Of a stretch of DNA of 64,000 nucleotides, positions 35,278-44,176 are shown one piece after another. A program made the position numbers and the translations under genes. Source of the stretch: Cerasicoccus arenae (GTDB lineage: Bacteria; Verrucomicrobiota; Verrucomicrobiia; Opitutales; Cerasicoccaceae); assembly GCF_014651635.1 (NCBI RefSeq), contig NZ_BMXG01000011.1, forward strand, positions 1-64,000, in the 5' to 3' direction. The number at the start of each line of letters is the position of its first letter. The first letter of the stretch is position 1. The notes under the pieces are model-generated. The model was not told the DNA's origin and ran no database searches. It worked only from the letters and a program-made list of their open reading frames with translations.

Positions 35278-36039
35278 ATGCACCTACACCTTAAAATCTG
35301 GAGACAGAAAAACGGCGATCAGCCAGGCAAATTTGTCAGCTACGAATTGCCCGAAGTGGACGAAGGTTCCTCCTTCCTCGAAATGCTCGACATCATGAAT
35401 GAGCAGATGGTCAGCAAAGGCGAAGAGCCGGTGGCTTTTGACCACGACTGTCGGGAAGGCATTTGTGGAATGTGCTCGCTGGTGATCAATGGCGAGGCCC
35501 ACGGCCCCCAACGCGCCACGACTGCCTGTCAGCTTCATATGCGTCACTTTAAGGACGGCGACACGATCACCATCGAGCCTTGGCGCGCCAAGGCGTTTCC
35601 GGTGGTCAAGGATCTAGTTGTTGACCGCACCGCATTTGACAAGGTCATTCAGGCTGGTGGCTTTATCACTGCACGAACGGGTTCAGCGCAGGATGCCAAC
35701 GAAGTTCCAATCCCTAAGCCCGTTGCTGATAAAGCGATGGACGCCGCTGCTTGCATTGGTTGTGGCGCTTGCGTGGCGGCTTGTCCGAACGGCTCGGCCA
35801 TGCTCTTCACTTCTGCTAAAGCGGGCCATCTCAACCTATTGCCTCAGGGCAAGGCCGAGAAGGACGAGCGCACGCTGAAGATGGTCGAAGCGATGGACAA
35901 GGCGGGCTTCGGCAACTGCACCAATTATGGCGAATGCCAAGCGGTTTGCCCAAAGGAGATTACGCTGGATTTCATTGCCAAGATGAATCGTGATTACGCC
36001 ACAGCACGTGTCCGGAAATTCTTCAGCAAGGCATGCTAA
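35278..36039 (+). CDS. sdhB: Succinate dehydrogenase iron-sulfur subunit
   Basis: SdhB carries electrons from the flavin to the quinone site. The 253-residue protein contains the [2Fe-2S] ligands in [19 protein letters not shown] and the later CQLHMR, then the ferredoxin-like motifs [15 protein letters not shown] and [15 protein letters not shown] for the [4Fe-4S] and [3Fe-4S] clusters. The sequence style ([21 protein letters not shown] at the start) is that of type-B enzymes. It closes the sdhCAB operon and is followed by a strong terminator. The leader contains only heptamer repeats and no visible Shine-Dalgarno. Confidence 0.96.
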   Translation: MHLHLKIWRQKNGDQPGKFVSYELPEVDEGSSFLEMLDIMNEQMVSKGEEPVAFDHDCREGICGMCSLVINGEAHGPQRATTACQLHMRHFKDGDTITIEPWRAKAFPVVKDLVVDRTAFDKVIQAGGFITARTGSAQDANEVPIPKPVADKAMDAAACIGCGACVAACPNGSAMLFTSAKAGHLNLLPQGKAEKDERTLKMVEAMDKAGFGNCTNYGECQAVCPKEITLDFIAKMNRDYATARVRKFFSKAC

Positions 36040-36063
36040 GTTTCCCTGATTAGACAATTTCTA

Positions 36064-36097
36064 ACGCCCGGCAATCATCAATTGGCGGGCGTTTTTT
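36064..36097 (+). terminator. Rho-independent terminator after sdhB
   Basis: ACGCCCG-G-CAAT pairs with ATTG-G-CGGGCGT around a five-base loop (one G-G mismatch), followed by a T6 tract. It is 24 bases beyond sdhB, before the convergent methyltransferase gene. Confidence 0.9.
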
Positions 36098-36118
36098 ATA
36101 GCCGATTTAAGACAGTTC

Positions 36119-37396
36119 CTAGGCTTGGGCGTCTTTGCTGTCGTCAGGGTTAGGTGAGCTCGACGTATCAATGGAATCAGCGGCTTCGGCGATTTGTTCG
36201 TCGATAGGCTTTGCTTCTTCGTCAGGCTTAGGCTCACGAGGTGGTTTGGGCGCGGGGATGTCGTAGGCGAAGAGCTTGCATTCGAGTGCGCCGTTGAAGA
36301 GCTTCCACTTCTGTTTGACCGGCAGGCCAACATAAACAGCGGCTTCCATTGCGGCGGTGATCATCGCTGCGCGGCCTTCCGGCGCAGTGGCTTTCAGGAA
36401 TTGGCCGAGGTCGCGATAAACGCCGTTGAGGTCGTCTGGGCGCAGCCGCACGCCATAAGGCGGATTGGTGATGATCTGCGAGCCCGGCAGCCGTAGGCCA
36501 GCATCTTGGAAATTCTTGGGATGCAGCGAGAAGGCACCCTGTGGGAAATGCCGCTGTGCAATGCGTTGCAGGGTGTTAAAGGTCTTCGTGTCGGTCTCGT
36601 AGCCGATGAACTGCACCTTAGGCCCAGCTTGGCGTTCGAGGGAACGAAGCGCTTCCTTGGCGCGCCGATAGGCGGGCAAGCTGTAGTTTTCCCAGCGCTG
36701 GAAAGCGAAGTCGCGGTCAATGTTTGGAGCGATGCGATTGGCCAGCAGATAGCCTTCAAAAAGCAGGGTGCCCGCACCGCAAAGCGGGTCGATAAGGGTC
36801 GTGGAGCCGTCCCAACCAACAAGCTGAAGCATACCAGCGGCAAGGTCTTCCTTGAGCGGGGCCTCGCCGTGCTCATAGCGGTAGCCACGCTTGAATAGCG
36901 GTTCGCCGGAACCATCCATATAGAGCGTCACTTCGTCCTTGGTTGCAAAGGCGACAATATGGACATCGGGGTCGCGCGTGGCGATTGAGGGGCGCTCGCC
37001 GCAGAGCTTGTTGAAGGTGTCGACGATCGCGTCCTTAACGCGATAGAGCGCAAAGCGTTGATTACCGAGATTTCCCCAGTCGCCCTTGAGGTCGATTTTC
37101 ATCGTGCAGTTTGGCGTAAACAACTGATGCCAGTTTACCTTGCGCGACTGGAAATAGAGCATGTCCATGTTGCGCGCCTTGAAGCGGCGGAGCGGCTTGA
37201 GGATGGAGAGCGCGGTGCGCAGGCCCATGTTGGCCTTATAAAAATCCTCTTCTTCGCCGCGGAAAGCGACCATGCGGTTGCCGGAAAACGCAATTTCCAG
37301 GCCCCAAGCTTTGAGCTCGGCTTCGACGACGGGCTCCAGCCCCGCCCGGCAAATGGCGACGTAATAATCGGGTTGTGGAAGTGCGGTTTCCTTCAT
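36119..37396 (-). CDS. THUMP-domain RNA methyltransferase (RlmL/YpsC-like)
   Basis: The 425-residue protein contains an N-terminal THUMP-type RNA-binding region (YVAICRAGLEPVVEAELKAWG, typical of RlmL/TrmN-like proteins) and a C-terminal Rossmann methyltransferase. The methyltransferase motifs are IDPLCGAGTLLFEGYLLA (SAM binding), FIGYETDTKTFNTLQ and the catalytic IITNPPYGVRL motif, which marks N2-guanine methyltransferases. It most probably modifies 23S rRNA guanine, as do RlmL and YpsC. The C-terminal tail after about residue 390 is acidic and low in complexity. It faces sdhB convergently. Confidence 0.9.
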   Translation of the reverse strand: MKETALPQPDYYVAICRAGLEPVVEAELKAWGLEIAFSGNRMVAFRGEEEDFYKANMGLRTALSILKPLRRFKARNMDMLYFQSRKVNWHQLFTPNCTMKIDLKGDWGNLGNQRFALYRVKDAIVDTFNKLCGERPSIATRDPDVHIVAFATKDEVTLYMDGSGEPLFKRGYRYEHGEAPLKEDLAAGMLQLVGWDGSTTLIDPLCGAGTLLFEGYLLANRIAPNIDRDFAFQRWENYSLPAYRRAKEALRSLERQAGPKVQFIGYETDTKTFNTLQRIAQRHFPQGAFSLHPKNFQDAGLRLPGSQIITNPPYGVRLRPDDLNGVYRDLGQFLKATAPEGRAAMITAAMEAAVYVGLPVKQKWKLFNGALECKLFAYDIPAPKPPREPKPDEEAKPIDEQIAEAADSIDTSSSPNPDDSKDAQA

Positions 37397-37441
37397 GAGC
37401 CGCGCAGTTGAGCAGGATTTCTCGTCTTGGGCGAGGGAAAG

Positions 37442-40400
37442 TTACTCATTCAAGTTGGCTTTCGCGCCGAAGATGACTTTGGGGCCGTCTTGATTGTAGG
37501 GTGTGTCTTCGGAAGTCGCCAAGCGGTCGGCGTCGAGGCCGGGGGTGGCCAACATGGTGGTGCGGACGGCGGCGATTCGGGCCTGGGCGAGGGTGGTAAA
37601 GTCGGTCGTGGTTATTTCAATGTTTTTGCGAATGCGCTCCTGCTGCTGTTCAAGAGTAAGGTCTTCGTCGGGGGCATTGTCTGGTTTAGGCAAGGCGTCG
37701 AAAAGTGTTTCCGTGGCGTCTTCGGCATCGTCGTTATCCTCGGCCATTTTGGCTGTGAGCATCGCGTCAAACTTTTGGGTGCGGAGGGCTTCGGCGTCGG
37801 CCTCTGGATCGATTGAGGGCGTGAGCGTGGCGATCATGGCTGGGCGATCGATGAGAAATTGAGCCAAGTCCGCCAAGCCTTTGGTGGTTTCTGCATCAAG
37901 TGTGGTGAGACCGGGCTGGAACGGCACGTAGGTCGGGGAGTCTACTCCACCGCCGGGCAGGATCGAACCCAAGGCAGAGAATGGCGCGGTGACGAGCTTT
38001 TCGAGCACGTTGCCGATGGCGTATTGAATCATATGGGCCAAGGTGAATTCCGGGCTGTTGACGTCACCCTTGATCGGGATGTCGATGTGCATCACACCGT
38101 CGCCGTCTTCCAAAATCGCGACGCCTAAGTCGAGGGGCAAGTCAGGCGCATCGATTCCCTCTGGGCGTTTGCCAAAGCGGACCTTGTTGATCTGCATTTT
38201 GTTGTCTCCTGTGATGGCACCCGTCGTGATGCTGTAGGCTAGCGTTGCACTGAGCTGGCCGCCGACTGGTGGTTGGCCAATGACGGGCACGGCGTAGGGC
38301 GCAAATGGCGCGAGGGTGACGTTGGAGGTGCGGACCTTAAACTCTGTGGCCGAGAATGGCTCAAGCGGGCTGAGCGCACCATCCACGTTGACTTTGCCCG
38401 TGGGGCCATTGGCTAAAACAAATTGCAGCGCCAGTGTCATCGGCTGGATATCCGGCGCGGCGAATGGCGCGGCGCGGAAGTCAATTTCCGTGACGGAAAA
38501 GGCGAACGCTGGGCTGACGGATTGGTCCTGCACATTGACGTGCCCTTGGTCAATGATTAGCTCGTCGACCTGCAAGGAATATGGTTTGGCAGTTGGCGAA
38601 GGGGGGGGGGCGCTGGTGGGCGTGGGCGTTGTCTCGGGAGCTTTGGTTGGGGGGAGGGGGAGGCGGATGGAGCCATCTGCGAGTCGCTCGATGTTGATTT
38701 TGGGGGCGGTCAGGGTGACTTGGCTGGCGAGGGCGGACATGGGCTGCGTGCCGATGGCCCCGCCTGCCAATGAGAGCTTCTGCCAAGATAGGAACGGGCC
38801 TGCGGGCTCAGCCCACTCTAGAGCAAAGTCATTTAGCTGTGCCTCAACTTCTGCGGAGAGCTCCGGGAGGCCTTTGTTTGGGAAGGCGATCTCGGACTTG
38901 CCGGATGCGCTGAGTGCGCCAGAGGTCAGCCGGACGGGGGCGAGGCTGTCCAGATAGGGGGAGAGGGGGGGGAGGGGGAGGTCCGTGACCTTGAGGGTAA
39001 ATGCGCTTGCTGCAGGGGTTGGCGTGAATGTCCCTTGCAGGGCGATTTGGCCCGTATCATTCATGGTGAGACCAAGGTCGAACGGGAACGGCGCTGTGCC
39101 GTTGGTCAGGTTGGTTGCGCTCAGGGCAATATCGGTCCAGCGCAGTTCTGCGGGGCGGGCCAGAAATTCGTCCCGCCAAATGAGGTCCACTTTGGAGATA
39201 TTTACTTTGCCAACGGCGAGGTCCCACTTGAGGCCGACTAGCTCCTGAACCTGCTCCCAAGCAGAGGTCAGGGCGACACCCAAGTCTTGATCTGCGGAGA
39301 CGACTCCCAGGCGGATTTCTCGCGCTGTGGCTTGCTTGGCGACGGCTTCTTGCTGGGCGGCACTGGCAATGGCGGCTTGACGCTCGGGGGGGGTGATGTA
39401 GCGGATAAGGTTCAGCACGCCGTCGCTGTCCCGCACCACGCGGAGCATGGCGTCGTCCAAGGTGAAGGAGTCGATATTGATCTCGTCTTTGAGGACGTCG
39501 ATACCGAGGCCTTGAATTTCCATGTGAGCAATGGTCTCAAAAGGCTCGGTCTCGCCCTTGGGCAGCAGGGAGAGGTCCTGGAGCAACACATGACCGTTTT
39601 CCAGAGCTAGGCGTGGTGTTTTACCCAAGGGCATAAATGTGTAATCAATTGATAGATTAAAGGTGCCGCTGTTCATCTCAATTCCGAATTGGTCGCCTGC
39701 GAAAACGAGGAAATCCTTTAAGTGAAGTTGCTCGATGGAGAACGAGCCGGACGAACTAAGCGGATCGAGCTTCAGGTTGCCTTTCACGTCAATGTGTTCG
39801 CCTTTGCTGGTCTCAAGTTGGAAGGCGTAGGGGTTGTCGTGTTCAGAATTGGTGCGGACGCCCGCCATGACGAATGACAGGTTGTTCACCTCTCGGAGGA
39901 ACGGCTGGCCAAAGGAATCGATTTGCGCGCGAAAACCAGCGTTGACCACTTTGAAGCTGTCGATGCGGATAGCAGGGATGACGAATGGCTCCGCGTCAGG
40001 CTCGGCGGCGACTTCGGCCTGATGGGCCTGGATGTCTTCAACGTGCTCCTGTAATCGCCCGAGCGCCGAGGCGATATTGATATTACCGTTTTCGTCGATG
40101 ACGAGGTTGAGGAAGGGCTGGTCGAGGTAGATTTCCAGAATCACCCATTCATCGCCGAAGTAAGAGGTTGGCTGGATGTTCACCCGAAATTCATTGAAAT
40201 GCAGATCTTTGGCTCCGTCGGGCGTATAGCCGGAAAAATGCTCCAGCTTGAGCTGGAATGTGAAGGGGTTGAAGCGGATGGCCTCTATCTCGCCATGGCC
40301 AGCGACTTGCTCATTGAATTTGGCCAGTAGGACATGGCGAATGATCAACGGGACGCCCCAGAAGCCAATGATTATATAGAGGGCAAACAATATGCCCGCG

Positions 40401-40447
40401 GTTATACCCAGTCGCTTGCCCCAACGTTTGCATTTATTCATCGCCAT
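37442..40447 (-). CDS. Large DUF748 / AsmA-like envelope protein
   Basis: The 1001-residue protein has an N-terminal membrane helix (LGITAGILFALYIIIGFWGVP) and a very long, regular beta-strand-rich body of the DUF748 type (FSGYTPDGAKDLHFNEFRVNIQPTS, DKLSVNLP-like repeats). A Pro-rich linker lies at about 615-640, and a helical C-terminal region ends LNE. Such proteins resemble AsmA-family bridge proteins that span the periplasm and move lipids between membranes; that role is inference. ATG 40447 was chosen: the open frame upstream reads through tandem repeats and is clearly non-coding. A ten-G run (38601-38610, minus strand C) codes for prolines of the linker. Confidence 0.85.
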   Translation of the reverse strand: MAMNKCKRWGKRLGITAGILFALYIIIGFWGVPLIIRHVLLAKFNEQVAGHGEIEAIRFNPFTFQLKLEHFSGYTPDGAKDLHFNEFRVNIQPTSYFGDEWVILEIYLDQPFLNLVIDENGNINIASALGRLQEHVEDIQAHQAEVAAEPDAEPFVIPAIRIDSFKVVNAGFRAQIDSFGQPFLREVNNLSFVMAGVRTNSEHDNPYAFQLETSKGEHIDVKGNLKLDPLSSSGSFSIEQLHLKDFLVFAGDQFGIEMNSGTFNLSIDYTFMPLGKTPRLALENGHVLLQDLSLLPKGETEPFETIAHMEIQGLGIDVLKDEINIDSFTLDDAMLRVVRDSDGVLNLIRYITPPERQAAIASAAQQEAVAKQATAREIRLGVVSADQDLGVALTSAWEQVQELVGLKWDLAVGKVNISKVDLIWRDEFLARPAELRWTDIALSATNLTNGTAPFPFDLGLTMNDTGQIALQGTFTPTPAASAFTLKVTDLPLPPLSPYLDSLAPVRLTSGALSASGKSEIAFPNKGLPELSAEVEAQLNDFALEWAEPAGPFLSWQKLSLAGGAIGTQPMSALASQVTLTAPKINIERLADGSIRLPLPPTKAPETTPTPTSAPPPSPTAKPYSLQVDELIIDQGHVNVQDQSVSPAFAFSVTEIDFRAAPFAAPDIQPMTLALQFVLANGPTGKVNVDGALSPLEPFSATEFKVRTSNVTLAPFAPYAVPVIGQPPVGGQLSATLAYSITTGAITGDNKMQINKVRFGKRPEGIDAPDLPLDLGVAILEDGDGVMHIDIPIKGDVNSPEFTLAHMIQYAIGNVLEKLVTAPFSALGSILPGGGVDSPTYVPFQPGLTTLDAETTKGLADLAQFLIDRPAMIATLTPSIDPEADAEALRTQKFDAMLTAKMAEDNDDAEDATETLFDALPKPDNAPDEDLTLEQQQERIRKNIEITTTDFTTLAQARIAAVRTTMLATPGLDADRLATSEDTPYNQDGPKVIFGAKANLNE

Positions 40448-40492
40448 TTTCGGGAGCCTATTAAAGCCCTTCCGAAGCGCAAACAGGAACAA

Positions 40493-40520
40493 GGTTAAAG
40501 TTTGGAGGTTAAAGGTTAAA
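40493..40520 (-). repeat. TTTAACC heptamer array before the DUF748 gene
   Basis: Read on the minus strand, three TTTAACC units with one degenerate unit (TCCAAAC) lie 46-73 bases before the ATG at 40447. On the plus strand they are GGTTAAA at 40493, 40507 and 40514. Confidence 0.85.
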
Positions 40521-40528
40521 GTGGGGGA

Positions 40529-40565
40529 AAGACTGGGGACTGAGAGACTAAGACTGGGGACTGAG
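40529..40565. repeat. 16-bp direct repeat between miaA and the DUF748 gene
   Basis: AAGACTGGGGACTGAG occurs twice (40529-40544 and 40550-40565), 21 bases apart, next to the TTTAACC array. The whole 156-base gap is made of repeats. Confidence 0.85.
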
Positions 40566-40603
40566 GATAGGTAGATGTAAAGCAAGTGATTGCTACGCGG
40601 TTT

Positions 40604-41533
40604 CTATTGAAAGACGGTCAATGCCGAGGCGTCGGCGTCGCCCTCGATGATGAGATCGGGCGTGAACTGATTGCGGAACCACTTACGCTGCTTGGCGATC
40701 AAGCGGCGGGTGGAGAGTTGGATGGCTTCGGATAACTCGTCGTGCTGCGCTTCGCCGGCATCGAGCCAAGCGAGGGTTTCGCGGTAGCCAATAGAGCTTC
40801 CGGCGGCGGGATTTTCCTCCAGCCAGCTCTTTAGACGGCGAACCTCGTCCACCAATCCAGCATCGAGCATGCCTTTGGTGCGGGCCGTAACGCGCGCGTG
40901 GAGGTCGTCATTCCCGCGCAGCAGCAGCACGCTTCGCTTCACGTAGGCGTCGAATGGGCCAGGCTTGGCTGCGAAATCAGTTTCTAGCGCAGCAAGGGTT
41001 TGGCCGGAGATCAGACATCGCTCCAAGGCGCGGGCAACACGACGTGGGTTATTCCGATCCAGTTGGCGAGTGCCTTCAGGATTGAGCGTATCGAGTCGAT
41101 CAAGCATTGCGGTTAGTCCGCCTTGGGCCTCCAGTTGTTGAACTTCGGCGCGAATGGTTGGGCTTGGCTCTAAGTCGTCTACAACGGGCGCGAAATAGCT
41201 ACGCAGGTAAAAGCCACTGCCTCCTACGATGAGCACTTTTTTGTCGCGCCGGATGATGTCCGCCACGGCGGCTTGGGCGTCGGTGACGTATTCCTTGATC
41301 GAATAGGACTGGTGCACAGGACGGATGTTGATCAGCCAATGCGGGACGCGGGCCAGTTCTTCGGGAGATGGCTTGGCCGTGCCAATATCCATCCCACGGT
41401 AGAAAAGGAGGGCGTCGGCGTTGACGATTTCTGCGCCATGGGCCGTTGCCCACTCCAGCGCTAGAGCGGTTTTACCGACTGCGGTCGGTCCCGCGAGTAT
41501 GTTAATTATGTGTGACACAGGCCCTATGTGCAT
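40604..41533 (-). CDS. miaA: tRNA dimethylallyltransferase
   Basis: MiaA transfers a dimethylallyl group to N6 of A37 in tRNAs reading UNN codons. The 309-residue protein has the P-loop ILAGPTAVGKTALALEWA, the NADALLFYRGMDIGTAKP motif (DSxQ-like switch with Asp as in the family), VGGSGFYLRSY, the RNP-like GTRQLDRNNPRRVARALER, and the C-terminal TRRLIAKQRKWFRNQF. Length is typical. Start is set at 41533; a GTG-like alternative is not required. Together with the 45-base space to the divergent glycosyltransferase gene, it may share a divergent promoter. Confidence 0.95.
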   Translation of the reverse strand: MHIGPVSHIINILAGPTAVGKTALALEWATAHGAEIVNADALLFYRGMDIGTAKPSPEELARVPHWLINIRPVHQSYSIKEYVTDAQAAVADIIRRDKKVLIVGGSGFYLRSYFAPVVDDLEPSPTIRAEVQQLEAQGGLTAMLDRLDTLNPEGTRQLDRNNPRRVARALERCLISGQTLAALETDFAAKPGPFDAYVKRSVLLLRGNDDLHARVTARTKGMLDAGLVDEVRRLKSWLEENPAAGSSIGYRETLAWLDAGEAQHDELSEAIQLSTRRLIAKQRKWFRNQFTPDLIIEGDADASALTVFQ

Positions 41534-41583
41534 GACAAACTCTCAAGCATAGCCTAGTCACGCTTTTTCTTTAAGTAGTGCCG

Positions 41584-42714
41584 ATGAAGCTCGTCCTTGT
41601 TACTGAAACGTATCCACCCGAGGTAAATGGCGTCGCAATGACGCTGGAGCGGTTGGTGCGAAACCTAATCAAGCTAGGGCACGACGTTGAGTTGGTCCGG
41701 CCTAAACAGAAGGCGGATAGTGGCTCGCCCAGCGAGCCGTATCCCGTTCACTTGGTTGGCGCGATCCCCATTCCCGGTTATGCGGGCATGCAGTTTGGTT
41801 GGTTTGCCGGTTCGATGCTCAAGAAGCTCTGGACGGCGAATCGCCCGGACGTAGTGCACATTGCCACTGAGGGGCCGTTGGGCCTTTCCGCGTTAAACAT
41901 TGCCCGCAAGCTGGGGATTCCCGTTGTCACGAGCTTCCACACGAATTTCCACAGCTACGGCGACCACTACAACTACAAGTTCCTGGCCAACACCCTCCTC
42001 GGCTATTTTCGTTGGTTTCACAATCGTACGCTGGCGACTTTTGTGCCGTCGCGAGACGTGGTACGTGACTTGGAAAAGTTTGGCTTTAAAAACGTCAAAA
42101 TTTTCAGCCGAGGCGTCGACACCGAGCTTTTTGGCAAACACCGCCGCCAAGACGCGCTTCGCCAAAGCTGGGGCGCGCAGAACGGCGACCCAATCGTGGT
42201 TTACGTGGGGCGAGTCGCGGCAGAGAAAAATATCCCGCTGACGATTGCTGCCTATGAGCGTCTGAAAAAGCGTCTGCCCGCCGCCAAGCTAGTCGTCGTG
42301 GGGGATGGCCCGGAGCGCGTGGGCCTGGAAAAGAAACATCCGGAAATCATCTTTGCGGGAATGCAGCGTGGGGAAGACCTTGCGGCGCATTACGCTTCGG
42401 CGGATTTTTTCCTGTTCGCTAGCACCACAGAAACGTTTGGTAACGTCTTAACGGAAGCCATGGCAAGTGAGCTTGTGGTTTTGGGTTATGATTACGCCGC
42501 CGCGAATCACCACGTGATCGACGGTGAAAACGGCTTCAAGGTGCCCTTTAAGGATGAAGCGGCGTTCCTCAGTTCAGTCGACCGTCTGTTGGATGATCAG
42601 GCGAATTGGCCCGCCATCCGGCAGGCTGCCCGCGCGAAAGCTGAGTCGCTTTCCTGGGCGTCGATCATTGGCGATTATGCGAGTCAAGTAGAGCAGCTTG
42701 CTGGGCTGAAGTAA
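41584..42714 (+). CDS. GT4 glycosyltransferase, Agt-like lipid glycosyltransferase candidate
   Basis: The 376-residue protein is a GT-B fold retaining glycosyltransferase: VLVTETYPPEVNGVAMTLERLV at the N-terminus, HIATEGPLGLSALNIARKLGIPVVTSFHTNFHSYG, SRGVDTELFGKHRR, VVYVGRVAAEKN and the donor-binding EX7E motif ETFGNVLTEAMASE. It is closest in style to mannosyl/glucosyltransferases that glycosylate diacylglycerol or other membrane lipids. Its neighbour 264 bases downstream is a metallophosphoesterase resembling PlcP, and Agt-PlcP pairs make phosphorus-free glycolipids under phosphate starvation in some bacteria. That function is inferred from the pairing. A GTG two codons upstream is an alternative start. 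Confidence 0.85.
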   Translation: MKLVLVTETYPPEVNGVAMTLERLVRNLIKLGHDVELVRPKQKADSGSPSEPYPVHLVGAIPIPGYAGMQFGWFAGSMLKKLWTANRPDVVHIATEGPLGLSALNIARKLGIPVVTSFHTNFHSYGDHYNYKFLANTLLGYFRWFHNRTLATFVPSRDVVRDLEKFGFKNVKIFSRGVDTELFGKHRRQDALRQSWGAQNGDPIVVYVGRVAAEKNIPLTIAAYERLKKRLPAAKLVVVGDGPERVGLEKKHPEIIFAGMQRGEDLAAHYASADFFLFASTTETFGNVLTEAMASELVVLGYDYAAANHHVIDGENGFKVPFKDEAAFLSSVDRLLDDQANWPAIRQAARAKAESLSWASIIGDYASQVEQLAGLK

Positions 42715-42876
42715 TCGCAAAAAAGACTGAATTTCTCCCTTGAGAGTGTGTTTAGGGAATAAGTATTGCCTAGTGAATAAGTCATTTTGTACTCCCAAAC
42801 GTCGCGCAAATGCCGCCCAGCATCCTGATGGTTGTGACATAACTTGCACTTTTGTGCCGAATGCACGGCAGTCGAG

Positions 42877-42934
42877 TCACAGTTCCGTTAACTCACAAGT
42901 TGTTCACCAATTGGGTTTTGACGCGGTTATTCAC
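42877..42934. promoter_or_regulatory. Cluster of TCAC-type repeats upstream of the PlcP-like gene
   Basis: The motif TCAC(A/C)NNTT occurs at 42877, 42893, 42904 and 42931; the middle pair (ACTCACAAGTT, GTTCACCAATT) is an 11-base direct repeat, the spacing of Pho boxes. The core differs from the classical TGTCA, so this is only a candidate operator. The rest of the 263-base gap is AT-rich without a clear gene. Confidence 0.3.
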
Positions 42935-42977
42935 AGTTATTAACATTCGGGACCATACTCGCTAGCTGACTCACGCC

Positions 42978-43874
42978 ATGAAAAAACCAGTTCTCAAATT
43001 CAAAACAATCGTCCTGTCGGACGTCCACCTTGGCACTGCGGACTGCAAGGACGAGGAAGTGAATTTCTTCCTGAAGCACACCCGTTGCGACAAATTAATC
43101 CTCAACGGCGATATCGTGGACGGCTGGAGCCTGAAGCGAAAATTGCACTGGGAAAAGAGCCATACGTGGTTTATTCGGCGCGTGTTGAAAATAGCAGAAA
43201 AGCGCAAGTCGGAGGTCATTTATTTACGGGGCAATCATGACGACTTTTTGGCGGGTTATTTGCCGCTGATGTTCGATCGTTTGCAGATTGTCGAGGAATA
43301 CGTTCATCACGGCAAAAAAGGCGATTATCTGGTTGTTCACGGAGATTGTTTCGATGCCGTGACCACGCATTCCAAATTTATCTCCATTGCGGGGGACATT
43401 GGCTACCAGCAGCTTTTGCGCATCAATCGGCTTTACAACAAATGGCGCGCGATGCGGGGCAAGGAGTATTATTCGCTGAGCAAGGCGATCAAAGCCAAGG
43501 TGAAACAGGCTGTGAACCACATTTGCGACTTCGAGCAGCATTTGCAGGCGCTTGCCGCCAAGCGCGGTTGCGTGGGCATCATTTGTGGACACATTCACAC
43601 GCCCGAAGACAAGATGATCGGGGATACGCATTACCTGAACTCCGGCGACTGGGTCGAGTCATTGACTGCACTGGTGGAGGACAAAGAAGGGAACTGGGAA
43701 GTGCTTGAGTATGGCGAATTCTGCATCCGGCTGCATGAACAGGCGGCTATACGGCAATTAGAGACGCCCTTGCCGCCTGTTCGTAATGGTGAGGCGGTTG
43801 CGGTTGCTCAAGAGGACTCCAATGTGATTTGGCTCGACGAGTTGGACGAAGAAGAACTCACGGCTCATAGTTGA
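42978..43874 (+). CDS. Metallophosphoesterase, PlcP/LpxH-like
   Basis: The 298-residue protein is a calcineurin-fold phosphoesterase with all metal motifs: VLSDVHLGTADC, LNGDIVDGWSLKR, LRGNHDDFLA, VHGDCFDAVTTHS and GIICGHIHTPE. The sequence around YSLSKAIKAKVKQAVNHICDFEQ and YLNSGDWVESLTALVE resembles bacterial PlcP phospholipase C more than LpxH UDP-diacylglucosamine hydrolase, which acts in lipid A synthesis. PlcP releases diacylglycerol from phospholipids for glycolipid synthesis. The adjoining GT4 gene supports that reading. An LpxH-like activity cannot be excluded. The C-terminus has an extra acidic tail (LDELDEEEL). Confidence 0.82.
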   Translation: MKKPVLKFKTIVLSDVHLGTADCKDEEVNFFLKHTRCDKLILNGDIVDGWSLKRKLHWEKSHTWFIRRVLKIAEKRKSEVIYLRGNHDDFLAGYLPLMFDRLQIVEEYVHHGKKGDYLVVHGDCFDAVTTHSKFISIAGDIGYQQLLRINRLYNKWRAMRGKEYYSLSKAIKAKVKQAVNHICDFEQHLQALAAKRGCVGIICGHIHTPEDKMIGDTHYLNSGDWVESLTALVEDKEGNWEVLEYGEFCIRLHEQAAIRQLETPLPPVRNGEAVAVAQEDSNVIWLDELDEEELTAHS

Positions 43875-44176
43875 GGGTAGGGGAGTGACTTGTATACATT
43901 GAAGCTTTTATGCTTAATGAGGCTGAGACCCTGGGATTAATTTGGTAGGGCTAACAGACCCCATGTTTTCAGGGGGGCATGGCCCTTTAGTTTTAGGCAT
44001 TTATTTACTAAAAAAGCGTCAAAAAAGAAGACTTGGGGTCGATTGTGGTGGATGTTTGGTTATTTTACCTTTCCATTTATTGAATACTCCAGTTATATTA
44101 CACTGATTCAGCGCAAACGTAAGTTTCGGGCGATCAAGCCACTATTCACTCCCAAAAACACCAATCACGTATCGGC
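43875..44176. other. 302-base gap after the PlcP-like gene: possible terminator and promoter
   Basis: Two weak signals are visible. AGGG/CCATG (43947-43965) can pair with CATGG/CCCT (43978-43986) with a bulge, followed by TTAGTTTTAG, a possible terminator of the upstream gene. TTCCAT (44071-44076), 17 bases, TATATT (44094-44099) may be the promoter of the LuxR-type regulator. No open frame or RNA gene is supported. Confidence 0.35.

Noticed and set aside
40448-40585. 46-residue N-terminal extension of the DUF748 protein
   Set aside because: It is a translation of the TTTAACC and GACTGGGG repeats and starts a Leu/Ser-rich peptide without membrane or family character; the real start is ATG 40447.
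42740-42943. Small open frame (67 codons) before the PlcP-like gene
   Set aside because: It has no signal, domain or start context and lies over the repeat cluster.
43920-43960. Possible thiamine pyrophosphate riboswitch (CTGAGACCCTGGGA motif)
   Set aside because: The CTGAGA-ACCC element is present, but the second conserved half (the CCTGATCCGGGTAATGCCGG-type region) is absent and the downstream gene is a LuxR-type regulator.
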